A stretch of 32,608 nt of DNA from Nitrosovibrio sp. Nv4. GTDB lineage: Bacteria > Pseudomonadota > Gammaproteobacteria > Burkholderiales > Nitrosomonadaceae. Made by a program: the position numbers and the translations under genes. Below are positions 8,879-16,854 of this stretch, one piece after another. The notes beneath the pieces are model-generated. The model had not been told where the DNA came from and ran no database searches. It was given only the letters and a program-made list of their open reading frames with translations. The stretch lies in assembly GCA_945888885.1 (NCBI GenBank), contig CAMDAX010000008.1:1-32608 (forward strand). The letters are read 5' to 3'. Positions within the stretch are counted from its first letter, which is position 1; each line of letters starts with the position of its first letter.

Positions 8879-8902
8879 TATTCCTCGCTTTCCAGTCAAG
8901 TA

Positions 8903-8945
8903 AATAATCCATCGGGCGGCCTGCAACGCCGCCCGATGGATTATT
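8903..8945 (-). other. 18-bp perfect inverted repeat in the sulfotransferase leader
   Basis: AATAATCCATCGGGCGGC (8903-8920) pairs exactly with 8928-8945 around a 7-base loop. On the minus strand it ends 24 bases before ATG 8878, leaving the GAGGA ribosome-binding site just outside the stem. It is followed by UUUACUUG rather than a clean U-run, so it may be a second weak terminator, an mRNA-stabilising or processing hairpin, or a translation-control element. Confidence 0.75.
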
Positions 8946-8955
8946 GGGATTAAAA

Positions 8956-8981
8956 AAAGAGGGCATAAAAATGCCCTCTTT
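8956..8981 (-). terminator. Rho-independent terminator of the acidic repeat-protein gene
   Basis: AAAGAGGGCAT (8956-8966) and ATGCCCTCTTT (8971-8981) form a perfect 11-bp stem with a 4-base loop. On the minus strand it is followed directly by a run of T. It starts about 25 bases after the stop at 9005. No clear promoter is visible between it and the sulfotransferase start, so that gene may depend on read-through. Confidence 0.88.
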
Positions 8982-9004
8982 CAGGTTACTGCATGTTGCG
9001 AAGA

Positions 9005-12000
9005 TTAGACGATATTAAAGTCAGCGGCGGTAATCGGTCCATTCACCACCCCGGTCAGCTTGATAGCGAAGTTGATGTAACCATCCGCATCCGCGTCAAA
9101 AGCGACATAGGTGGTTGAACCCACTACTGATGAATATACGTCGGTACCCAGAAGAATAGAGCCCGCAGCATCCGCCAGGAAGTCGGCATAATTGGTGGAA
9201 GTGTTGCCAAAGTCGACATCACTATCGTCCAGATTTACCTCGATCCTGTCGGCCAGATGCTTGAAGCCGATGATTTGATCGATATTAGCTTCGATGCTCT
9301 CATTCGTAATCGCATCTTCGTCCAGGAAGACCCAGTCATCGCCACCATACAGCGTGATGATGTTCTTATCCACCGTGTCATAGATCTCGGTATCACCCTG
9401 TGCCGCCTTGATGGTATTGCTGCCACCTTCGGCAAACCAACCGGAGAGATCAATCGTGGTGATCCCGTCCAGATTATCGTAGTCCTCGTAGTCGATGTTG
9501 CCGACGGTCACGATATCGCCCGCATCGCTACCTTCATCCAGATCCAGCCAGTCTGTCAGCACATTGAAATTGTCCATCAAGACACCTGAGGCATTCTGGT
9601 AACCGCCTATCACCGTGATGTTGCCCACTGTGATGTCGTCATTGGAGTCGACCCAGAATTGTGCATCAACATCCGCACTGGGGTTCCACAAAGGATTAGG
9701 GCCAGCCCAGGCATCCATCGATACGTCCGAAATTGCGGTCAGGGTAATGTTACCCAGTTCCACAGAACCGCCGTTGTCCGAATCGGCGGAAAAATCGAAC
9801 TCGCCATAAGCTGACTGTGTCGCACTTGCGGTATTGCCGAGTGTCATGTCGATGTCGCCCACTGTTACCGTACCGATGTCATCGCCCGTGGCCGAAAAGG
9901 TCATATCCAGGATGGCGCTTGCATTACCTATCCCCGCACCCACCACCTTCAAAGTTACATCACCTATTTCGACGTCACCGATATCATCCTCCGAGTTGTA
10001 TACCTCGAAATTCAGTTCGGCGTAAGCTGCGGTGCCGCTGGCGGTTACGGAAATGTCGCCTACATTCACGTCACCGATGTCGCCTTCGGCGGAGAAGTAT
10101 TGGCTATGCCAGATGCTGGCAGAGGTTCCGTCAGCCAGGAGGGAGATGTTACCCACATCAATCGATTCGATCTGACCATCATCCGCAGTAAAGTTCCATT
10201 CTTCGTCCGAGAACTTCACATACGCTTCGGCGGTGTAGCTCACGTCACCGATCTGGATGGCACCAATGTCATCGGAGGCGGACACCTGAAAATTCACCCA
10301 AGAGTTATTGATGATATCAGCACCTTCGTGGCCGTAGATCGAAACATTACCCACCGTGAAACTGGCAAGGTCGCCACTATTCGCATCGATGCTGATGGTC
10401 CACTCCAGGTCAACGTTGCTCCACAGGTTGAAGTCCAGATTACCCAGATCGACATCGCCGATATTACCCGCGTTATCACCCGACGCGTCAACATCAACAC
10501 TGAAGTAGATGCTACCGTTGTTTCCCACAGCCATGGTGACATCGCCAACCGTGACGTTGCCGACATCGCCATAAACGGCGATGACATCCAGGCTGAATTC
10601 CAGATAAGCGTTGGCGCCGCCCTGCATGTCGATGTCGCCGATGGTAATGTCGTCGACGAAGTCACCGGAGGCAGTCGACGTGCCGCTGGCGCTGGCGCTC
10701 ACCTCGAACTCCAGATACGAATTCAAGCCACCGGTGATGTCGACGTCGCCCACGTTGATCTGGCCGACGTAGGCGCTGTCATCGCTGTTGTTGCTGCCGG
10801 CGTCGGCCGAGTTGGTGATGTAGAAGTAAACATCCACCTCGTCGCCGACAATGACCGACACCGTACTTTCTACTGCGATGTTGATACTGCCGACGCTGGC
10901 GTCGCCAGTATTACTGACGGTTGCGTAATTTGAGAAGTAGAGGTAGACCGACGCAGAGGTATTGGATTCGCCATCGCCCAGTTGAATGTCGATCTCGCCG
11001 ACGGTGATGTCGCCAACTGTGGCGTCGCCAGCATCGTCAACATCTGCGGACTGTTGCACGCTCACACCGAAGCCCCCGAGCACATTTTCCTCACCAAACA
11101 TGGTGATATCGCCGATGCTGGTGCTGCCCACCGTGGCATCGCCGCTCTGGTATACGAAAGCGGTTTGATTCACCTCCAACCAGAACGCCCATTCGGTGCC
11201 GTCTATCCCCGCAGCTTCGTCCGCAGTCACGTCGATATCAAGGATGGTGACGTCGCCGACCGTGGCATTACCGATGCTCTGGAAGCTGGAAGTACCGGCG
11301 CTGGCGCTGTTTGTTATCCACATGGAGAAGTTACCCCCCCTGGCCACATCCACGTCGATGTTGCCGACCGAGATGTCGCTAACTTCGGCGTTACCCCAGT
11401 CGCCCAGATTGCCGCTGCTGTTATTGACCTCGGCCCATTGTTCCAGATAGACAAAGCCCTCTCCGTCCTCGGCCAGCGTCGCATTGACATCGCCAATGCT
11501 GATGCTGCCGGCGGTCGCGTCGCCGTAGCCGCCGGTGTTATTAGCCACGTTCTCGATGCTGAGCTCTGCCGAAGCAGAATCCATCACAAACATGTCCACG
11601 TTACCGATGGTGATGTCACCCACACTCTCTACCAGATCATCGTCAATGTCCGACTGGGAGAGGTAAACGTTGCCGAATGCATCCTCAGCCAGATCAAAGC
11701 TGACCCCGCCCGCAGCGCTCACGTCGATCGAGGAGCCGGTTTCACCGGCGTCACCCGCAGTGGTTTGCGTCAGTTCCAACGCAAGATTGTAGCTGTCCAC
11801 CGTGCTGCTTCCGCTGATGTTGATTGTGCCCGATACATCGGGCGAGATCGAGACGTTCAAGTCGGCGTGCAGATCGAAGATGTTGACTTCCAGGCCATCC
11901 TGGCCGGACAGGTTGATCTTGCTGATGTCGTCACCGTATTCGCTGGCATCGAACCAGATCTCGCCCTGGTCTCCCGCCACAATGTTGAACACGTTCACGC

Positions 12001-12757
12001 CAGACATCGTAACGCCATCGACCAGGGGATCCTCGGTCGAAACGTCATCGACATGCACTTCCACCACGGTGTTGTTGTTGCCGCTAATGACGTCGCCATC
12101 GTTGAAGGTGGAGGTGTCAGCACTGTCGCCTAGCTCGCCGTCGATGGAGCTGACGCTGCCTCTGACCAGATCGGTACGGATGCCGGTGACGTCGATATCA
12201 TCATTATCGGTAGTGAGGATGAAGGTGTCACCATTTATCAGATCGGGAGTCGATATGATCGCATCAACCGACGCATGATCGGAGGTCACTTCATTCAGAA
12301 TGACAGTCGCGCCATCAACGGTACCTTGATTGTTGGCATACCAGAAGGCCACTTCCACCTTGTTGTTGAACAGGGCCTGGGATTCCAGCGCATCAGGATC
12401 GACGCCAGCATAGTTGACCACCGACCAAATCATGTCGTAGACCACATCGCCTACCGTTGCGCCAGGAGCATCCAACTGACCAGACCAGTATGCCAGACCC
12501 GGACCATCGACCGCACGGCCAAGCACATTCAAATAGAAACTGGTGACGATTTGATCGGAAGTGAAAGACAGCGGGTAATAAGCGCGTGCCGGAAAGGTGT
12601 TATACATGTCATTGGCGACCTCCTGCACGGTCTTGTTACCACCGGCTGGATTAAGCTCGTTCGTCCAGTAGCCAAATCCCTCGCCATCAGGCGCACGGCC
12701 GAATAGCGCAACGTAAAGTTGAGTTACTTGTGTCTGCATTTCTACAGTGATTGCCAT
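9005..12757 (-). CDS. Large acidic repeat protein, probable T1SS-exported S-layer or adhesin (DUF4214 N-terminus)
   Basis: 1250 residues, no signal peptide and no cysteine. Residues about 9-140 form a DUF4214-type region with two clear copies of the YxxLFGRAPDGEGFGYW pattern (15-31 and 75-91). Residues about 378-1090 hold about 20 degenerate units of roughly 30-45 residues centred on (V/I)GDITVG(D/N)(I/V)D. Between Lys280 and Lys848 the only Lys or Arg is Arg473, so this part is extremely acidic. The C-terminus has an LYGGDDWVFLDE stretch (RTX-like), a DADADG calcium-loop motif at 1221-1226, and a hydrophobic end ADFNIV, all typical of T1SS substrates. The start is supported by GGGAGA eight bases upstream. 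A CRP-type promoter precedes it. The T1SS at 24505-28834 is the likely exporter. Function as an S-layer is inference. Confidence 0.85.
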   Translation of the reverse strand: MAITVEMQTQVTQLYVALFGRAPDGEGFGYWTNELNPAGGNKTVQEVANDMYNTFPARAYYPLSFTSDQIVTSFYLNVLGRAVDGPGLAYWSGQLDAPGATVGDVVYDMIWSVVNYAGVDPDALESQALFNNKVEVAFWYANNQGTVDGATVILNEVTSDHASVDAIISTPDLINGDTFILTTDNDDIDVTGIRTDLVRGSVSSIDGELGDSADTSTFNDGDVISGNNNTVVEVHVDDVSTEDPLVDGVTMSGVNVFNIVAGDQGEIWFDASEYGDDISKINLSGQDGLEVNIFDLHADLNVSISPDVSGTINISGSSTVDSYNLALELTQTTAGDAGETGSSIDVSAAGGVSFDLAEDAFGNVYLSQSDIDDDLVESVGDITIGNVDMFVMDSASAELSIENVANNTGGYGDATAGSISIGDVNATLAEDGEGFVYLEQWAEVNNSSGNLGDWGNAEVSDISVGNIDVDVARGGNFSMWITNSASAGTSSFQSIGNATVGDVTILDIDVTADEAAGIDGTEWAFWLEVNQTAFVYQSGDATVGSTSIGDITMFGEENVLGGFGVSVQQSADVDDAGDATVGDITVGEIDIQLGDGESNTSASVYLYFSNYATVSNTGDASVGSINIAVESTVSVIVGDEVDVYFYITNSADAGSNNSDDSAYVGQINVGDVDITGGLNSYLEFEVSASASGTSTASGDFVDDITIGDIDMQGGANAYLEFSLDVIAVYGDVGNVTVGDVTMAVGNNGSIYFSVDVDASGDNAGNIGDVDLGNLDFNLWSNVDLEWTISIDANSGDLASFTVGNVSIYGHEGADIINNSWVNFQVSASDDIGAIQIGDVSYTAEAYVKFSDEEWNFTADDGQIESIDVGNISLLADGTSASIWHSQYFSAEGDIGDVNVGDISVTASGTAAYAELNFEVYNSEDDIGDVEIGDVTLKVVGAGIGNASAILDMTFSATGDDIGTVTVGDIDMTLGNTASATQSAYGEFDFSADSDNGGSVELGNITLTAISDVSMDAWAGPNPLWNPSADVDAQFWVDSNDDITVGNITVIGGYQNASGVLMDNFNVLTDWLDLDEGSDAGDIVTVGNIDYEDYDNLDGITTIDLSGWFAEGGSNTIKAAQGDTEIYDTVDKNIITLYGGDDWVFLDEDAITNESIEANIDQIIGFKHLADRIEVNLDDSDVDFGNTSTNYADFLADAAGSILLGTDVYSSVVGSTTYVAFDADADGYINFAIKLTGVVNGPITAADFNIV

Positions 12758-13134
12758 TTTTCTATTCTCCCAAAGTTAAACTCAAAAAATATCGTTAGCC
12801 CGGATTTAGCCGACGAATTCAGTTAATAACCGATCGTTAAGCAACGTCCCGGTCGCGTTACGATTGCCACTATAGCAGTACCAAACATACACATTATGTG
12901 ATGTGCGTCACTTTTTTAAAATACATTGCACACCTTGTATGGCACCTGCAGGTCTGTATTACCGGCTTTTAGCGGTTTCAGCTTGTGATCCCGATTGCAA
13001 CTAATGCGCCGTACCACCGTCCAAAATCCCCCTTCATTGTAACCTTATCCCCTCAGTCGTGGAAGGCCCGATGACATGCCAATTGGCAGGCTAAAGGACA
13101 GACCTCCAGGCACACAACTACCGGGCCACAAGTA
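12758..13134. other. Intergenic region upstream of the acidic repeat-protein gene
   Basis: Apart from the promoter described separately, the region holds a roughly 105-base minus-strand leader, a perfect 12-bp palindrome TGCCAATTGGCA (13077-13088), and GGCCCG/CGGGCC arms at 13065-13070 and 13124-13129. The last two lie just after the DUF6311-like gene and could form a weak terminator stem, but no T-run follows. No gene is seen. Confidence 0.5.
12869..12912 (-). promoter_or_regulatory. CRP-type class II promoter of the acidic repeat-protein gene
   Basis: On the plus strand, TGTGATGTGCGTCACT (12897-12912) matches the CRP consensus TGTGA-N6-TCACA at all but one half-site base. On the minus strand a TATAGT -10 hexamer (12874-12869) lies 30.5 bases from the box centre and is preceded by TGC, an extended -10. 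The inferred start near 12862 places the box at about -41 to -43, the class II position. No good -35 exists, as expected for activator dependence. Confidence 0.7.
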
Positions 13135-14835
13135 TCAGCGATGCACTACACCCCCCTCACCCTGCCCCGCAACACAGTTGGCGGGAAGGATGAGGGTACC
13201 CCCGCCCACGGGGGCGGCGTGCATGTGCGCCTGCAAGCGCTGCGGCAGTGCCGCCAGCAGGGCGGAATCGCGCACCCAGTAGGCAGTGGCAGGACGCGGC
13301 TGCGCGGCGGCAAGCAGGGATTTCTCGATATCTTCCGCTTGCGTCGAGGCATGGGGATCGCTACGCGCAGTATAGGCCAAGTTGATGCTTTGATGATGAC
13401 TCACCGCCAGCAGAGCGGGGACGATCCAGTCATCCCCCTGTGGTGCGGCAGGAAGGACAACGAGGCGGCGGTAGCATGCAAACTCGCGCCATACGGGTGC
13501 AGAGAAATCCGGCATGACAGCCAGGTTACCGGGAGTAAAGCGGTGGTGAAATTCGCGCCATTTGCCTGAAAGATCGACGATCTGGAGCAACAATGCGAGC
13601 AGGATAAGTAGAGTGACCACCCGCTTGGGCAAGCTGGCGGTAAGCCGCACGCATGCCCATACAGACAGCAGAATCCCGAGCGGCCAGACGAATCTGCCAG
13701 TGGCGCGGAACACGCCGAGGATGCCAAGCAGAAAATCGGGGACGGGCAACTCGGTGATAAGCCAGGGACCCAGTGTCACCCGCGTAGAAAGGGCGTAGAT
13801 AAACAGCAACGAACCGATCGCCAGCAGGGGTTGCAGCGGTTGTGCGGAGGCTATGTCACCAGCGGATTTCAACCGAAACGGAATCAGTGCTGTCAGCAAC
13901 AGCAATAGCACGCCGGCGCCGAGATAGGCAAAACCTTCATATTGGCCATCCGTGGCCTGCCCGATGGCGGGAAGCAAAGTTGACCACTCACCGGTGCGAT
14001 CAAGCGGGCGGCCATGATACTCAAGAAATTTGCGCCAATCCATACTGTCAAAGAAAGTGAGCAGATTGGCGGAATAGCGGCCATAACCTTCGGCCGTGAG
14101 CACGCCGGCCGGTCTGATGAAGTAGCCGGCAGCGTACATGGTCAAGCCAAGCATCACCCCCCAAAATAACAGCCGCCGGAGAAATCCCGGCGCGCGCCAC
14201 CAGGTAAAGATGGCAAACGGCAGCAACATGGGGAGAAAGTAGGGGTGGATGAGGGCGGCCGTCAGCAGCAACCAGCCTTGCCGCCCTTTCTGTTCCGCCA
14301 GCGTGGCTTCAAAACTCGCCAGCAACAGCCAGTGCGCCATGAGGGATTCGTGTCCGTAGGCGCGCAGCGCAAGCGCCGGGCTGGTCAGCAACAGGCCAAC
14401 AGCAGCGAGCAGCACAAATCCACGCAAACCCAGGCGACCCATGAGGGAGGCTGCGAAATATCCGTAAAGCATATAGCAGAGCAGCATCCAGGAGCCGAAA
14501 TACTGGAATTCATCTGGCAGCCATGATGAAAATAATTTCAGCGGGATCGCCAGCAACGGTAGCGAGTCGGTATAAACAAGGCTGGTACCAAGCGGCTCGC
14601 CAAACTGGGGGATAGCACCCAGCGGCCAGCTCCAGGGCGCCTGCCGAAAAAAGGCAAAACCGAGGTAATGAGATGCCGGATCCCCGTGCAGCAGCCACTG
14701 GATATTCCGGGGGTCAACGATGGCCAAACCGTAGACTGCTGCAAACAGCAGCAGCCCCAGCCACGCGCCAAGCCAAGGCTGCAGATCAACTCGCAATTTC
14801 CAACGGTTTATGGAACTTATTATTGACAGCATCAT
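13135..14835 (-). CDS. Polytopic membrane protein, DUF6311-like (GT-C-like)
   Basis: 566 residues. About ten hydrophobic segments run from residue 24 to about 430, followed by a soluble C-terminal part of roughly 130 residues. The first loop carries LLHGDPASHYLGF and WPLGAIPQFGEPLGTSLVYTDS, a pattern I associate with DUF6311 proteins found near exopolysaccharide genes. The topology (multi-span, with an acidic motif in the first outer loop) resembles GT-C glycosyltransferases that use lipid-linked sugars, but I cannot show a catalytic site. It is divergent from the regulator gene with only 56 bases between the starts. No strong ribosome-binding site precedes ATG 14835, and the regulator's -35/-10 pair flanks this codon, so a slightly later start is possible. 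Confidence 0.65.
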   Translation of the reverse strand: MMLSIISSINRWKLRVDLQPWLGAWLGLLLFAAVYGLAIVDPRNIQWLLHGDPASHYLGFAFFRQAPWSWPLGAIPQFGEPLGTSLVYTDSLPLLAIPLKLFSSWLPDEFQYFGSWMLLCYMLYGYFAASLMGRLGLRGFVLLAAVGLLLTSPALALRAYGHESLMAHWLLLASFEATLAEQKGRQGWLLLTAALIHPYFLPMLLPFAIFTWWRAPGFLRRLLFWGVMLGLTMYAAGYFIRPAGVLTAEGYGRYSANLLTFFDSMDWRKFLEYHGRPLDRTGEWSTLLPAIGQATDGQYEGFAYLGAGVLLLLLTALIPFRLKSAGDIASAQPLQPLLAIGSLLFIYALSTRVTLGPWLITELPVPDFLLGILGVFRATGRFVWPLGILLSVWACVRLTASLPKRVVTLLILLALLLQIVDLSGKWREFHHRFTPGNLAVMPDFSAPVWREFACYRRLVVLPAAPQGDDWIVPALLAVSHHQSINLAYTARSDPHASTQAEDIEKSLLAAAQPRPATAYWVRDSALLAALPQRLQAHMHAAPVGGGTLILPANCVAGQGEGGVVHR

Positions 14836-14851
14836 GGAAAGTCAATATAAA
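14823..14851 (+). promoter_or_regulatory. Strong sigma70-type promoter of the CRP-family regulator
   Basis: TTGACA (14823-14828) and TATAAA (14846-14851) are separated by exactly 17 bases, close to the ideal housekeeping promoter. Transcription should begin near 14858, about 34 bases before the TTG start of the regulator. The -35 lies inside the first codons of the divergent DUF6311-like gene. TATTGAC and GTCAATA form a 7-bp inverted repeat around it. Confidence 0.65.
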
Positions 14852-14891
14852 ATAGAATTACATTCATAATCATGTATGGAACAAAAGCATC

Positions 14892-15614
14892 TTGGCGATA
14901 TTACGTCCTACCGGCGAAACGGTTTCGCTCAGCCCAATCATCCTTAGAAGCATTCCTTTTTTTTCCGGTCTAACCGAGATGGAAACCAAAGTGGCGCTCG
15001 GCGAGATGCGGATGCGGCATTATGTCAAAAGGGATATCGTTATTCGAAAAGGTAGCAACAGTGATCACCTGCTGTTTCTGCTTAACGGCCAGTTACAAAT
15101 GGTGGATATTACTGAAGAGGGCCGCATCATATGTTTAAGAGTGTTTTCCCCCGGAGAGTTTTTCGGTGAAATCGCCCTGATTACCCAGCAGCAGCATGCT
15201 GCATCGGTGGTCGCTGCCAGCCCCGCTACCATCGCTTTCCTTCCCAAAGACGCCGCACTGCATCTGTTTTCGCATTCCCCGCCGACAGCCCAACTCATGC
15301 TGCAGCATTTCGCCAATAAAATCCAGCAGGAGTCTGATTTGCGGGTGTTACTCAGTGTCCACGACAAATTCCGCCGCGTATATACGCTATTGTTAATGCT
15401 GAAAAAAACAAAACCCGGAGGGCTGGAAGTCATCGAAAACGCCCCAACCCATCAGGATATTGCCAACATGATCAACACCAGCCGTGAAACGGTGACACGC
15501 GCCCTGTCCCTGCTAGCCAAGCAGGGCATCGTAAAAAAGGACTTGCGCCGCATCATCATTTACAAGCCGGCCCAACTCCAACAGTTAAGCCGGGAGAATC
15601 TAACCAGAGGTTAA
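14892..15614 (+). CDS. CRP/FNR-family transcriptional regulator
   Basis: 240 residues. An N-terminal cyclic-nucleotide-type beta-roll (about 18-130) contains the cassette FGEIALITQQQHAASVV (91-107). Next come a dimerisation helix and a C-terminal winged helix with HQDIANMINTSRETVTRAL. The recognition helix R198-E199-T200-V201-T202-R203 reproduces the E. coli CRP residues Arg180, Glu181 and Arg185 that read TGTGA. The Arg82-Ser83 pair that binds cAMP phosphate in CRP is replaced by Ala-Ala, and there is no N-terminal cysteine cluster as in FNR, so the ligand is not obvious. The start is TTG; the two upstream ATG codons are out of frame. TGTGA boxes precede the acidic protein gene and the T1SS operon, which are probable targets. 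Confidence 0.88.
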   Translation: MAILRPTGETVSLSPIILRSIPFFSGLTEMETKVALGEMRMRHYVKRDIVIRKGSNSDHLLFLLNGQLQMVDITEEGRIICLRVFSPGEFFGEIALITQQQHAASVVAASPATIAFLPKDAALHLFSHSPPTAQLMLQHFANKIQQESDLRVLLSVHDKFRRVYTLLLMLKKTKPGGLEVIENAPTHQDIANMINTSRETVTRALSLLAKQGIVKKDLRRIIIYKPAQLQQLSRENLTRG

Positions 15615-15640
15615 ACCCAGATCATCCAGATCATTCATTA

Positions 15641-15659
15641 GGCGGCTCTCCGAGCCGCC
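15641..15659. terminator. Hairpin between convergent genes
   Basis: GGCGGCTC (15641-15648) and GAGCCGCC (15652-15659) form an 8-bp GC-rich stem with a 3-base loop. It lies between the regulator stop (15614) and the acyltransferase stop (15705). No real T-run follows on either strand, so it is a weak or Rho-assisted bidirectional terminator at best. Confidence 0.45.
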
Positions 15660-15704
15660 GTCGCGCCCACGCGGGAATTGTGCAGAGGTTCCCCTTAATC
15701 TGAT

Positions 15705-16697
15705 TCAGGATACCCGCCGCCAGCGGTGCCGCCATGCAAGCAGGGGGCGTTCGATCAGCTGTTGTGTGACAAGGGACATAACCACGCAAATCCCTAGAAA
15801 TACCGGCATGGCGGCGAGATCGACGCCGCCAGGGAAGAACGCCCATAGCACCAGAAAGTGGTTGAGGAAAACTCCGTAGGAAATATCGCCGGCCAGATCA
15901 TCCCAGTTGTTGCGGGAACGCGCCGCCAAGAGGTGCAATAGAAGCGGACCAAGCACCAGACCCAGCAGGGTTTCCCGATTGTAAGGCTGGTTTATCAGGC
16001 CAGCGTAGCTAAGTGAAGCCCATGCCAGTGCAGCAATCACCACTATAAACACGACCAACTGGGTTGCGGCGGCGTAACGCCGGCTGTAGTGCAGATGATT
16101 GAGCAGGGCGCCCAAGAGGAAGAAAAACAGCACGCCGGGAAGCAGCCGGTAACCGTACCAGTCACTGTTCACAACCCCGGCAAGCGCTAGAACGAAAACG
16201 GCGATACTGAATGCGCCAGCGGCGAGCACGCGGCGCGGCCAGAGCAGAATAAACGGGGCGATGAGGTAGAACTGGATCTCCGCACCCAGCGACCAAGCCG
16301 GGGGAATCAGGGTATATTGGTCGCTACCGTTCCACATGTAGTAGTTCAGGGGCACGATAACCAGATTGTTGATGATATCTTCCGCATCCGGGCTGCGGCT
16401 CAGAAAATAGCTTTGGCTGGCTGGTAGCGTGTCGTGCTGGAAGCCCAGATGCCAAGCCAAGGTAAGGCCGGCATACACCAGATACTGCGGCATCAGGCGA
16501 ACTGCTCGATCCAGGTAGAAGCCGGATGCGGCGCGGGGGCCAGGGTAATGGCGGCGTATCAAACCCGCCATCACGTAACCTGAGATCAGGTAAAAACTCA
16601 CTACCGCCACTACGCCAGGATTGAGCCCGTACAACCTGATGTCTGCGTGGCTCATGGCAACAGCCATGGCTAGCAAAAGACGCAGGGTGCCGAGCAT
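15705..16697 (-). CDS. Membrane acyltransferase, acyltransferase-3 (OafA-like) family
   Basis: 330 residues, almost wholly hydrophobic, with about ten membrane segments. The N-terminal LRLLLAMAVAMSHADIRL carries the family histidine; it is followed by VVSFYLISGYVM and FYLDRAVRLMPQYLVY, matching the usual FFxLSGF-like and RxxRLxPxY motifs of acyltransferase-3 proteins. Such enzymes O-acetylate or otherwise acylate sugars during polysaccharide or lipopolysaccharide assembly at the inner membrane. No C-terminal SGNH domain is present. It is the last gene of the wzm-wzt minus-strand run, starting 10 bases after the 48-codon ORF, so glycan decoration is the likely role. Confidence 0.88.
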   Translation of the reverse strand: MLGTLRLLLAMAVAMSHADIRLYGLNPGVVAVVSFYLISGYVMAGLIRRHYPGPRAASGFYLDRAVRLMPQYLVYAGLTLAWHLGFQHDTLPASQSYFLSRSPDAEDIINNLVIVPLNYYMWNGSDQYTLIPPAWSLGAEIQFYLIAPFILLWPRRVLAAGAFSIAVFVLALAGVVNSDWYGYRLLPGVLFFFLLGALLNHLHYSRRYAAATQLVVFIVVIAALAWASLSYAGLINQPYNRETLLGLVLGPLLLHLLAARSRNNWDDLAGDISYGVFLNHFLVLWAFFPGGVDLAAMPVFLGICVVMSLVTQQLIERPLLAWRHRWRRVS

Positions 16698-16707
16698 GGT
16701 CTGGCAG

Positions 16708-16854
16708 CTACGAACTTTGCGAGAGCAGGGCGATACCGATAGCGATCAGAAGCATGCCGCCGATCGCCGTCGCGGCCAAAAGGATTACGTCAAGATTGAC
16801 CTGCATCGCGCCACCTTCATTATGCGCGGGTATCACCATGCTTATGCTCGTCAT
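16708..16854 (-). CDS. 48-codon ORF: GT2-like N-terminus fused to one membrane segment
   Basis: The ATG at 16854 overlaps the stop of the preceding glycosyltransferase gene (ATGA), and the TAG at 16708 is 10 bases before the acyltransferase start, so the ORF fits an operon exactly. It begins MTSISMVIPAHNEGG, the typical opening of family 2 glycosyltransferases, then switches to a single hydrophobic helix (VILLAATAIGGMLLIAIGIALL). A second start is possible at Met17, with AAGGTGG upstream, giving a 32-residue membrane peptide. It may be the scar of a deleted GT2 gene or a genuine small membrane protein; the sequence cannot decide. Confidence 0.5.
   Translation of the reverse strand: MTSISMVIPAHNEGGAMQVNLDVILLAATAIGGMLLIAIGIALLSQSS

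Noticed and set aside
10100-12133. Long plus-strand frames (277 and 383 codons) opposite the acidic repeat-protein gene
   Set aside because: They read as monotonous V-D-V-A-D-G-D repeats that mirror the repeats of the real gene in antisense, have no ribosome-binding site, and match no family. The minus-strand gene has a domain structure, start signal, promoter and terminator.
9005-12757. Classical RTX toxin
   Set aside because: No array of GGxGxDxUx nonapeptides, only one GGDD turn; no hlyC-like acyltransferase and no hydrophobic pore region.
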